A stretch of 64,000 nt of DNA from Sycobia sp. Sy_11 (taxonomy: Eukaryota > Arthropoda > Insecta > Hymenoptera > Epichrysomallidae), in the NCBI GenBank assembly GCA_018907035.1, contig JACCIC010000001.1, forward strand, positions 7,948,501 to 8,012,500, in the 5' to 3' direction. The translations under genes and the position numbers were made by a program. This document shows positions 22,955 through 33,866 of this stretch, piece after piece. How positions within the stretch are numbered: position 1 is the stretch's first letter; every line of letters starts with the position of its first letter. The notes beneath the pieces were generated by a model that ran no database searches, was not told where the DNA came from, and worked only from the letters and a program-made list of their open reading frames with translations.

Positions 22955-23189
22955 CTGAAGAGGAGCTGGAACTTTTCGAGACGTCGGAGTTTTGTAAAGA
23001 GAGTAATCGGACTGACTCGCGCTAACAAAATTAATTTTGATTTTTATATTTAATATTATATAGGATGATTGGAGTTAACAACAGTCTGACCGCCATTATA
23101 ATTTGTATTATTTTTTCTATAATTCAATAATGTAATATAATTATATTAGTTTACAAAAAAGGCGGTAAGACCGATAAAAATATTTATTA
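22955..23189 (+). repeat. dispersed structured repeat, copy 2, with CTGANGA-like core
   Basis: A core ctgaagagg...cgagacgtcgg (about 22,957-22,993) is followed by about 70 bp and then gatgattggagttaacaaca. Next come gtctgaccgcc, an AT-rich loop and ggcggtaagaccgataaaaa ending tatttatta. Here ccgcc and ggcgg are complementary, so the hairpin is kept although its sequence differs from other copies. It lies about 125 bp upstream of the secreted-protein gene start. Confidence 0.65.
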
Positions 23190-23313
23190 CTTTGCTATAT
23201 CTTAGCGGACCTAAGTAGAATTTTTTAATTAATTCTATAGTAAATTATAAATAAAAAAAATTAGCTTAAAATTTGTTATTACATTTTTTTCAGTTGAAAG
23301 CGACCAAATTTAA

Positions 23314-24028
23314 ATGAGAAATATGGCAGCTTTTAATGCATTGACTATTGTTGTACTAACAATCTTATGCTGTGGTTGGTCAGTTTATTCTGTTAGAACA
23401 ACTATGTCTACAAAGAGATATGATTTTGAGGATAGTCAAGTATTCATAGGAAAACACAGTATTGAAGAACATGCTTTAGTTTATGCGCTCTGCAGATCTA
23501 ATAATGGTAGTGATTGGTGCAGTATAAACTTTGAAAGTCATGTATTTGAGGAAAGTTTACCATCGAAAAGTTGTGGTTTCGATTTAAAGTCCGAAATGGA
23601 GAACGGAAAGCTTGAAATTTTAGAACTTAGACTCTGGGGTCGAAATAAAGCCTTTTTTATGTGGCGAGAAATAGATCAAGAGAATTTACAGCATACGGAA
23701 GTAACGATATATACAGTCAACTTCGTACATTGCGAAGTGAATGAGGTTAAATTAAAAGCTGATAATCGTCCTGACGGAAAACCTCAAATATTCATCATTC
23801 CTTCGAAGGATAATTACACCGTTGCATTCATGGATCACGAGAAATGCGCTAATATGTTCTGCCGGGTGACGGTAACTGGCAATAATGTAATGAGCGAAGC
23901 GGCAAGATGGTTCCCTAATATTGGCTTAATACATGTTATGGAACCAACTGATATACCTTCGAAAATGCTTATGATAATTGAATCGGAAGTTTTCCCGAGT
24001 GCTGGAACAATAAAAATGAATTTATTAC
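23314..24028 (+). CDS. unnamed secreted protein, exon 1 (open copy of a local family)
   Basis: I do not recognise the family. The ATG at 23314 opens a classical signal peptide: MRNM, a hydrophobic core AAFNALTIVVLTILCC, and cleavage plausibly after VYS around residue 27. The mature part is Cys-containing without a known domain and is acidic to neutral in appearance, with an NGS sequon near residue 69. The frame stays open to a TAG at 24052-24054. The exon is drawn to a phase-1 donor at 24028 (tac|gtgaca) because that joins in frame to the strong acceptor at 25974. Another phase-1 donor exists at 23998, and if neither is used the protein ends at 246 residues. The minus-strand paralogue at 17816-16141 shares both exon types, which supports one gene. 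With this join the product is 384 residues. An acceptor-like tract (ttttttcag) lies just upstream at 23,293, so a 5' untranslated exon may exist. Confidence 0.7.
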
Positions 24029-25974
24029 GTGACAATGGCAAGTTAATATTTTAGTAGTATACATTGATATCATTACATAGGATCAGTTAAAGTATACTTC
24101 TTATGTTGAATGAGCATTAGTTTTTGTCATAAATTGCATGGGTAATTTTATCATTCAGTTTTTCCTTTTTTTTTGAAATATAAAACAAAATTAAAGGTGT
24201 TAATAACTAAGTAATTAATACACATATAATTACAAAACATTTAAGATCTGTATTATTATAAATAAGAAAAACAAAAATGATGATTATAATATTTTAGAAT
24301 AAGAAGTTTTCTTTAATTTTCATTTAAATAAAGTTAATTTTGTTAAAGTGACAACGAAATTGGTTGAATAGATCTAAATTTATGATACATGATCTTAATC
24401 ATTAATTCGTCTTAATAATATTGATTGTCTTACCAACTAATCAGCAATTACAGTTGTATATATTAAACCTTTATCTTCTTTAATGGAAGAATATTATAAT
24501 TAAGCGATTCTTCTTTTTAAAAAAACAAGCTCTTTTGAACTCGTTTAAGCTTTGTCAGTTCTATAAATCTATCGTCCTATCGAGTAATTTACATTATTGT
24601 CTAATTTGAGTCTCTGGTTCGTTCCTATTTTTAAAATAGAGAAATATACTTCATTGAATGGTCTGGTAGCAAAATAGGATTGCATATCATAGATTTACAA
24701 CAAAGTATACATTTTTTTGATGTTAAAGACCAAACAGTATTTGGAGCTTTTATTTGTATTCTGAGTGTAACCATATAAAAATCTTTAAAGCAAATTATTT
24801 CTTTATAACTGTTCATGAATTGGATGAATTCTTTTTATTTAAAGTATGATAAAACATGATTAATTATGTAAATCTAATCTATAGGTTTTCTCCTTGAGTG
24901 AATGATTTTCGTCATTTGCACATATTAACGGAAGAACTTAACGTATCTGTAGTTTTAGAATCCGAAAAAAATTAGAATTGTTTTCAAACTTTCAAAATCT
25001 AATTTCAATGATTTCAACTGAATTTTAAACAAAATTTCGATGTAGTTCAAGTTATTTCACGTAGTAATTTTATGAAGCCTTATAGTCATTCAAATAGACT
25101 TGTAAATCCGATTAACATATTTGATAGTTGGTTAAAGAACCATGGACAGTGTTTTTAATTTTTAAAAATATATGCTTAGGAAAAAGGTTCAAATCATATA
25201 ATATAATAAATATAATATAATAATATTTGTTATTTATTGGAATGAAAACCACTAAACAATTTAAAAATTATTTTATTTCAATCACCTTGTTTGCTGGACG
25301 TCTGGAGATAAACTGAACTCACGTTTCTAGGCAACTATTATTCTTTTTTTTATTTGTTGTGCCGCCGAACTCACTCTAAGAACATCAACTTTTTCAATCG
25401 CTTCTCTGCCTCCGACTCGAGAAAGCGCCTCGCCAATGTTCAGAGCACCCATTTATTGCACAAAAATTAAAATGTATTACTTTTCGAACAAACCTCTTTA
25501 GTTGTTTTTGTCTTTGGTAGAGATTAGAAATAAAGTAAATACTTTGTGTAAATTCGTACTTGAAGATTTTGCCTTTAGATGGTCTTCTTCTTATTTATAT
25601 GGATTAGAGGAGGATATTAAATAGAATAAACATTTTTGAAGATAAACTAATTACATGTTGATGGATATAATGTAACGATTTAGTGGGCGCGATTACGGCT
25701 AGGGACGCAACGGTACGATTCAATCAATTACACATAGTGTAATTTAAGGTACTGCGTACAAGATAATATACGCTAAACAGTTGATCATTAACCTAAAATC
25801 GCACATATATATGCATATGCATACATTATTCGCTGTCCAGTCCACCCTCACATTCAAACATACACTGCTCTATAATTCACACTAGTACATTACTCTTCAG
25901 CGACTTATTCTGGCACTTAACAGTTTGCTTTCGATTTTAATAAATTATATATATATAATATTCCAACTTTTCAG
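24029..25974 (+). other. intron of the secreted-protein gene
   Basis: The AT-rich sequence ends in ttccaacttttcag, a good acceptor. A small CpG-containing patch at about 25,345-25,460 has a short open minus-strand frame starting MGALNIGEALSRVGG that I cannot assign. The donor is uncertain. Confidence 0.55.
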
Positions 25975-26414
25975 GATGGCGGGAACTGGAGTCTTACGAT
26001 GACATAAGTAATATTGGTTGGTCTACTTCCAATAAAGTTCTTTTGCTCTGTATGTTCGCCCAGTGTGCGTTATTCGACCATAACGGTCAGTCTAAAAGAT
26101 CAAAAGTATATTTTACTTCGGAGAACCCTACCATGTATGCAGCGTTATATAATCTTCCCGATGATGAGCATTTAGCATTCGTATGTGGTGTTGACGAAAA
26201 CAATTATTACCAAATTCTTAGGGTTCGAGCTGACGGAGAAGAACAATTCCGTATTGAAATACCAGATTTACTATGCTCACGAAGGCCAACATATTTGATC
26301 AGCAAATTCTTTCATGTAAGACATAGAAAATATTGTTTATCGTTATTTTACTCTGCAGATGTAAGCAGGGGCATATTTAGATTTAGTACTTACTGTTTTC
26401 AAGTAATGCCATAG
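25975..26414 (+). CDS. unnamed secreted protein, exon 2
   Basis: The acceptor at 25974 follows a pyrimidine-rich tract. In phase 1 the exon reads WRELESYDDISNIGW onwards, through MYAALYNLPDDEHLAFV and YLISKFFHVRHRKYCLSLFY, to CFQVMP and a TAG at 26412-26414. It lacks its own signal sequence, so it needs an upstream exon. The paralogous block on the minus strand at 16,526-16,141 aligns along its whole length except the last 14 or so residues. An AATAAA-like signal lies near 26,485. Function is unknown. The signal peptide and rapid divergence between the two copies suggest a fast-evolving extracellular protein. Confidence 0.7.
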
Positions 26415-28493
26415 TTATAAACTAATTACAAGAAAATTATATGTATAAAAGATTGAATTATTGTCTTTAAATTTTTTTAATTTAATAAATTTATTTCATT
26501 ATGATTTATAATTGCCGTATTCAAATGAAAGTGCATGAAATATATAATAAAAACTTTCCCGGAAGTTTTAGTTTTTGATTAATTTATGTAGCAGGGATGC
26601 TCTGCTCAGTTTGTTTTCTCTAAATACATATGATTGATCATCCGGAAGGTTGTGGCATATTTCAGTAACTTATTTTATACCTTAGAAAAAATATAATTTT
26701 GAAGTATATTATAAATTAAGCTGCATGAAGTGTTCAATATTTTTTCTCCTAATGAATATAATAATAAACGAGGGTATTAACAAAGATTGCAGCCTTGAAT
26801 TTTTTCTACAATAGATAATATGTATAAATGTGATGAAATTATTAACGTTAGGCCACCTATTAATTGCTTAATAAATTTTACATAGACTCTTTTTCTTCAA
26901 AGTTATATTAAATCAAAGTCGAGACAAAGTTTCGAAATTTTTAACTTAATAAATAGATAAGAGCAAAAATGTTCGAGTAAGAGAATTCAATTGAAGATCT
27001 ATTTTAAGCAAAGCGAGGACCATTCGATTCTGGATTTTTACGAAAAATTATTAATTCTTACGTTATAAAATTTAGAACCCTCATTCTAATATTTTATTAA
27101 TATAATTTTCCATATATCTCCTGTATTATCTTATGCATGTGAATTATTAATCCCTGTATGTAAAGTTCAATTATGAAGAGAAAATCACTTTTGTTTTTCT
27201 CTTATTCAATATTTTCTTTACGACAAAATGTTCATTTTCTGAAGGGAAATTTTTTTCAGTAAATATGAATGTTCATAATGGAGCACAACTTTTGCAATTA
27301 TCGGTGAATCCTAACTCTACACAATACCTCCTCATTAATCTGAATCCGCAAAAATAACATTATTCAAGACGTTGTAAAAAAGATCGAACTCTGTATATTT
27401 ATTTCATATCTTTAATAGCCTTCCTAATTAATTTTCTGCTATTATATAAATTACTTATTATTTGAATATTTTACAGATTTATTTTAATTCATTATAAAAC
27501 TTCTCTGTACAGAGAATTTGTTTTGCCCAAAATAGCTTTAGACGAATAAAGATTTCTAAATATATTTCCGATATTGATATCCTAAAACTAATAATATATA
27601 ATTCTTGACAATTTATAATAAATAAAATACTTATTAATAAAATCTAAAATACTCAATAACCCAACAAGAACTTGATTCAGTATCAAGCAACTGTTTTTGT
27701 TTTAATTAAAAACGAAAAATAGTCATTCTAATACATTTAGAAAAAGGAAACAGTTTGAAAATCTAGTTTAGAAACTAATTATTCGGAGTCTAATAATATA
27801 ATTAATATTACCCATGACTTAGAAGTTCGTACGACTGAGAATAACAACATATTTGAAAAAGTGTTATGTTCGCAAGAAAAAGCTTTTAAGCATAAATTAC
27901 AAGCAATAACAGAATATTTTGATACATAATAGTGGTACTTACTAAATGATTATATAGGCAATCGAACTTCTTAGATAGAATGAACATAATATCAGAAATA
28001 ACATAGATGGTTTAAGATCTAGAAAAGAAAAAATACTGGTAGAACAAAAAAATTAAAATGTTTACAATCTATTATTATTTTCATTACTCTCATACAAAAT
28101 AATGTTGGCAAAGCAGCTGAGAGATGGCGTGCGGTGAACTCTGTGCATGTATTTTTGTGACCATTATTTTATTCGAGTGGAGGCCGAATTCCTGGAATCA
28201 ATCTCACCTGAAATCGACTTGGGCGGACTTGGACCGGTTTATATTCGCGCGAACGAAAAGGACTCTACCGCTTGTTCGCTACAGCAAACTAAGCTCATTA
28301 TAAAATATCAAGTATTTCAATGCTCTATACTTATATACGAATATAGAGTGTCGGATTATATTATTATATACCGGCTTCGGGTCTTTCATTCCATATGTAA
28401 TATAAGTTATAACGTAAAATTGTTTAATTTTGAAACTTTTTCAGATACATCAAAATTAAAAATTGTACTTATGTCGACTGTTTTGAATGAAAT
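26415..28493. other. AT-rich intergenic DNA
   Basis: No gene is supported. A short higher-GC stretch at about 28,120-28,290 lies in an open frame (28147-28551) with no recognised motif. The 3' part of that frame runs into the structured repeat. Confidence 0.5.
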
Positions 28494-28845
28494 TCGTAAA
28501 TATTTTTATCAGTCTTACAGTCTTTATAATATAATATATGAACTAAAATAATGATAGTCAGGCTGTCCTTGTTTATTATCACCCCCGAAGAATCTGAAAT
28601 AAAACTTATTACTAAAAATAAATTAGATTAAAACTTAAAAATCATAAAATAAAATAAAATAAAATAATAAAAATAATAAAAATAATAAACTATTAATATT
28701 CTATGTTAATGAAGGACAGCCGGACTGCCCCCGACACCTTATTTTCTCCTTTGGTATCCGACGTTTCGAACTGCTACGGTTAATCCTCAGGAAGTAAACT
28801 CTATTTAGTTAGAGAGTTAGCAAGACCGATAAAAATATTTATTAA
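28494..28845 (-). repeat. dispersed structured repeat, most complete copy (inverted ends)
   Basis: Read on the minus strand it starts taataaatatttttatcggt, then has cctgaggattaaccgtagca with gttcgaaacgtcgg, then gggggcagtccggctgtcc. After an AT-rich stretch follow cttcgggggtgataataaac, aaggacagcctgactatc and gactgtaagactgataaaaa. Its two ends are inverted repeats of each other (gaccgataaaaatatttatt type). The CTGAGGA...CGAAAC arrangement resembles a hammerhead core with an AAC/GTT stem between, although the base pair next to the core is not canonical. Confidence 0.65.
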
Positions 28846-28989
28846 TTTTTTTCAATACATATAATATTTGAATTTGTGTTTCTTTGTTGTTCAATCTATC
28901 TATTTTGCACCTTCCACTCGAATCTGAATATATCTGACTATCAGACATGAGAGTTTTTGCTGCAGTCACATATTTTAAAAATTCACTTT

Positions 28990-29440
28990 GTAATGTCTAC
29001 TAATGACAATAGCAGTCCGTTGCCTGAAATGAAATCGACAACAATTTTCTGTAAGTTTTGTTTAGTAGCATTGAATCTATGTAATACATGGTTCAATAAA
29101 GTCAAGCAAGCAGTTTTCTTTCAGCTTAATTACTTTCAGTCAAACTACAGCTTCTTGTCAAAATTCCGATTTTTCTTTGTGATTTGAACTGTTTGGTCAA
29201 AACTATCAAAATATTTTTAGAATTATCGACGTAATCATTGGCAACATCCCTTTTGCATGACCATCTAGCATGCGACGTTGAAACAATAAGACAATTCTAT
29301 TATGCTTTGTAATATACAAAAAATGAAACTGCAAGAGTACAACCATCGACACTAGATTCCTTAGAAATTCTATTAAACTGTTTCAAATATTATTGTAATC
29401 CTTTGTACTGCCCAGACATATTGTTAGCATTATCATATGT
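28990..29440 (-). pseudogene. hAT-like (DUF4371/ZMYM-type) transposase fragment
   Basis: Minus-strand translation contains YDNANNMSGQYKGLQ, AVSFFVYYKA, then TSHARWSCKRDVAN. This follows the order YDNGANM.GKYKGLQ ... FF.......S..RW..R.DA in the hAT-derived ZMYM/DUF4371 transposase-like proteins. In-frame stops are present. No terminal repeats were located. Confidence 0.55.
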
Positions 29441-31395
29441 TTAAACAGGATATTTTCTATTTAAATTTCATAATTATTCAGTTATTTTCCACTATTATCT
29501 TTAAAATTTATTCCATTATGGTTATCTAGTTGCAACAAAAAAAAACAGAAAAAGCACTCATGCATATATTTATCTATGTAATAATGAAAAATAATCCATA
29601 ATGGATCCACTTGTGAATGTTAGGTGTAAAATTTTACAATAAGATCCCAGTATTTTGTTCGTATTGTTTCAGCATTTAAATGTTAAGAAAATTGTTTAGC
29701 TATTAAATTTCTGAATTTTGTCAAACTATTTTTTATAAGTAAGTAATTGTACCTCGACTGTGTTATGCACATGTATTGATATGTTATTTTAATTGAGGAT
29801 CGAACCCAGGCATCGAGTTGTAAAATGAGAACCGATAATTTTGTTTGAGTCGTGGAATCATCTTCGTTCCATTAATGCAGTACATAGAATATTTTGTCGA
29901 GTAAATAATTTTAAATATTGTCGATGTCAAATACTGTTAAAAACGCTAGCTGTCACTAAGAGAAAATCTAATACCGTTATACAATTTGTGTAAAACAAAA
30001 ATTCGTGGTGAGAGTAAATAGCGTTAAATAACATATGTACAATGGCACACGGGTCGCCTGATAAAACGAAGCATATTTTTCTCGATGGATCCATTTTAAA
30101 GAAAGTGTTCAAGTCAAAATGATAAACGAGGTAGCTACCATAAAAATAAAAAAATTGATACTACTTTAATTTGTGCTAAACAAAAGTCATCGTAAACCTT
30201 TCGACATCTCGTTAACGGGTTAAAAAATGTTTACAAATCACTTATTTTATTTTATGTATCAATTTCATATCTATTACGTTCATTATAATAATTGAAAACA
30301 ATATTTAATTCATTTATACATATATATATATCATCTTAAACGAAATGAATTAATTAAGAGTAATTAAAGATTTCCGGTGATATTTAAGGGTGTAATTAAA
30401 TTAAGAAGATCTAATTGAAAAGCTATTTGGGATCTTAGAAATTTAAATTGCTTACTTGTGCAATGGTATTTAAAAACAGGGTCAATTTTTTTGGTTAAAA
30501 TTGTTTACTTTATTATTTACAAAGCATAGAAATAGTTTCTGAAAATTCAATATATTTCTTTATATTAATAAAAAAAATTTGAAATTAAGAATGAATGAAA
30601 AACATAGGGTATATTTGAATAACGTTTATTGAGTTTAGTATTTCATTTTAAATAAATACAATTTGCTAGAATAAATTACTAAATAAGTTACATACGTAAC
30701 TAAATAAATAAGTATAAATAATTTCTTTTGTAAAATTTGTATGGCATTTACAACGAAACTTTTATAAATTAATTCTCATTATTAACATTTATTTTTACAA
30801 CTTATTAATTAATAGCCAAATTCCTCCAAATCTTTAGCATCTTGGAAATTAAATATTTATTACAGTTTATGCTTAAGATTCCGCGTACATATGCAAACTG
30901 CTTTGGTGTTAAAAATGTAGAAGAAATAATTTTGTAATCTTTGTGCTTTTGTTTAACTCGTGATGGTAGTACGCAATAGGTATATATTTGTTCATTGGCG
31001 AAAAATGCAAACAAATGTTTTTTCTATTTCTGCGTTAATTTATAAAAACTGGATGTGGTATAAACATACTATCATATATGTAATTTTCAGGATTGGAATA
31101 AGTGAGCATAAAATTACATTTTTAATTTGCATGTTTTAGAAAGTTTTTTTTCAACTAATTGAATAATTATCAGGATCAAAATTTCTCTTTAATCAATATT
31201 TATAAAAATTAGGTCGTTTTATCGCTGAATTCTGGAATATAATATCCAGGCACAATCCTGGCAAAGATTATTTATTTTCCAGATTAATACGGGGCAAAGG
31301 GCTCCGGGACGAAACTTATTTCGCTGCGATACGCACTCTCTCGCTCCGCGCACGCACCGCACATTATACATATAATACGCCGAGCCACGATCGGC
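29441..31395. other. AT-rich intergenic DNA downstream of the Osiris-type gene
   Basis: No gene is supported. A T-loop-like ggttcgatcc on the minus strand near 29,797-29,806 lacks a foldable tRNA around it. The minus-strand frame 31014-30805 has no recognised motif. Confidence 0.5.
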
Positions 31396-31739
31396 TCAGC
31401 GCTCGGGCACGTAGGCGCTGTAGGCGAGCTCCTGGGGCGCCTCGTCGGACGACCTGCCCCAAGCGCCGTGCTCGTCGTCGTGGTCGTAGTGGTGCTGGTG
31501 CTGGGCGTGCTCGTAGTATATGACCTTGGACGGACGGTGGCTCTTCTTGAGATCGAGCCAGAATCGGCCGGCGTGGATGAGCAGGCTGACGATCGCGATC
31601 ACGAAGAACTTGACCTGGAAGTGGGTGGATAGGAGCTGGAGCAGGAGGCTCAGCTTCGCCTTCAGCAGCATGCCGATCAGCAGGAGCTTCTGGAGGTGCT
31701 TCTTCTTCTTCTTGCCGAGCTTCTTTTTGCGCGACTCCT
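31396..31739 (-). CDS. Osiris-type protein, exon 2 (DUF1676 hydrophobic core and C-terminus)
   Basis: The acceptor ctctcccgttcgcag precedes a phase-1 entry that completes Glu120. The exon encodes residues 120-233. First comes a Lys-rich run (KKKLGKKKKK, 124-133), then a long hydrophobic stretch (about 138-183) containing LLLQLLSTHFQVKFFVIAIV, typical of the DUF1676 core. A His/Asp-rich segment (about 197-210) follows, and the ending APQELAYSAYVPER (220-233). PQELAY corresponds to the AQxLAY motif that marks Osiris proteins, with Pro for Ala. The TGA stop is at 31398-31396. Osiris proteins are insect-specific, enter the secretory pathway and act in epidermal endosomes/apical surface during cuticle formation. 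I cannot say which numbered member this is. Confidence 0.87.
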
Positions 31740-32582
31740 CTGCGAACGGGAGAGAAAGTTTTCCAGTTAATATCGAGGAATAATTAAAAGGTCCATATAA
31801 CTTTATACATGATACACATACGTCCGAGGCTTTCTCTAGTATAAATAAAGCGTCTTTTTTAATGAGTTTTAGTTATCGTAGACGTAACGGTTATTGGCTA
31901 GTAATAAGCCATGCAATATAATTTAAAAATAAAAAAAAAGAACAAAACTCATCGAGTATTTGGCTGCATGTTCAGTTTTAAAAATCGCTCCTATTCCTAT
32001 CGCCATGATCTTTGAAAATTATATAGATATTAACTCGCGGGATGAGTGCTGGAGGTGTAGTTTGGCAATTTTCATGGAATTCTGTAATTTTAATGGTATG
32101 TATGTTAGAAAAAAAATTTTTTACGACCGAAAAATTTTTCTAAGAAGTATAATCATCCTTCGAAGTTAACTCACAAATATCACAACGAAATAAAGATGTT
32201 TCATATTTTAATTCAGCAATCTGTTAATTGTATTAACGTTATTTAATGATTTAACATTCGTTAGATTGATATCACGTGTACTAAGTATATGCAATATTCA
32301 ATTATTCCAGTCGAACATTTATTATTATAATCTACAAATTTTATATGCCCGTTGATTCGTATTCTTTATGAATGGACCCTTTTCCTCATATAAAGCGCGC
32401 CTCAAATTTCATACGATTATCGATGGACACCGTGTTAAAATAAACTATAACTTGCTTTATTATTAATTATAACAACGAGTTAATAGTATTGTTTCTATGA
32501 AGAATCCTGAGTATAAAAATTCAAGCATATCGGAATTTAAAGCTTATCGATAAATGTTATTAACGTAATAAATCAAAAACAG

Positions 32583-32640
32583 TCTATATATAATATATAA
32601 ATATATTATATTTTATATATTATATATAATATATAAAAAA
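32583..32640. repeat. AT palindrome
   Basis: Two arms of tatataatatataaatatat type face each other around ttttatata and can form a long AT-only cruciform. Confidence 0.7.
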
Positions 32641-33822
32641 ATTATAAATTAGAAAAGAAACGTAGAGGATAAAGCAATAATATCTGAATTGACAGACGAC
32701 TAAGGATAAAATCATAACGACCAAAATAATAACAGGACAAATGAACTTTCTGCTTTTATCGTAACTTTCGAAAGAAATCGAAGTTTAATTGTAATTGTAA
32801 CACATCATGCTCAATCGCTCGAGAATAAAAAAGAACAACAACAACAACAGCAACAAGGAATCGCAGGAAAAATGCAAGTTTGAATAATTCATTTAGTTTC
32901 ATTTTCTGCGCTCTCTGGGCGAACGCGAACGCATTGCGGCATAAATCAATATGCAAAAACTATCGCCGCGGACTCGTTGAAAACTTTCATTTCTTTATAA
33001 TATTAGCGAAACAATAAAGATATAAAATTAAAGAAGAATCAAATAAAATCGCCTATATAGCTACATGTATCCTATATGCACCCATAACTTTCTACGCGAA
33101 GTCGTTAATTTGCGGCGTCGGGCAAAGGAAAGTTACGCCTGTACATAAGACGATGATGAGCTCGACGTCTGTATATACGCGCGCTTTTCATTTCGCGACC
33201 GATCTAGTTTAAACCGACGGCACTAAATTATCGTAAAGACGCGCGGCTTTATGAATATTTAGCGCTTCTCGTTACGTCTGGAATCTGCTTATTTTTTCTT
33301 CGGAGTGGGGGGGGGGGCGAGGATAGTTTTTCCGACCACTAATAAACTCATTATAATTCATTGCCGAACCGTAAATGTTCACGCTTCTATCGGTCCTTTT
33401 TTCTGCAAAGAACGCACTATATATAGCACATATGTATATGCCAAAGCCGAGAGAAACCATTTTTCTTTTTTTCTTTTTTTCTTTTTTAAATCAAATTGGG
33501 ATTGTATTCGATAATGGTCTCTTTCTCTCGCGCCGAATAATTTATAGCTATACTCTGAAAATTTTATCGTATCCTGAGCGAGTTTTTTGCAATGCTCTAA
33601 AATTCACTCATTAAGCTTTAATTACATATAGTTCATTAATATCGCACGCACGACCTTTCCAACGTAAATCGCGCAATTAGAATTTTTTCACCGCGTTTAA
33701 AATCTAATGCTTCTCGAATTAAAATTGAACGGCAGCGTTTATAATATAATGTTCGAACGGTTGTTCCTAACCCCCTCCCCGCCGCCCCTCGGCACCTTTT
33801 ATGTCTTCCCTTCTTTCTCACA

Positions 33823-33823
<1 letters not shown>

Positions 33824-33865
<42 letters not shown>

Positions 33866-33866
33866 A
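33824..33866. repeat. (CT)n microsatellite
   Basis: About 40 bp of CT, followed by a short CA/CG tract. Confidence 0.9.

Noticed and set aside
29795..29850. tRNA-like B box (ggttcgatcc) on the minus strand
   Set aside because: No acceptor stem, D arm or anticodon arm could be paired around it. At most it is a relic of a tRNA-derived SINE.
30805..31014. 69-residue minus-strand frame
   Set aside because: No motif, signal peptide or splice support, and ordinary AT-rich composition.
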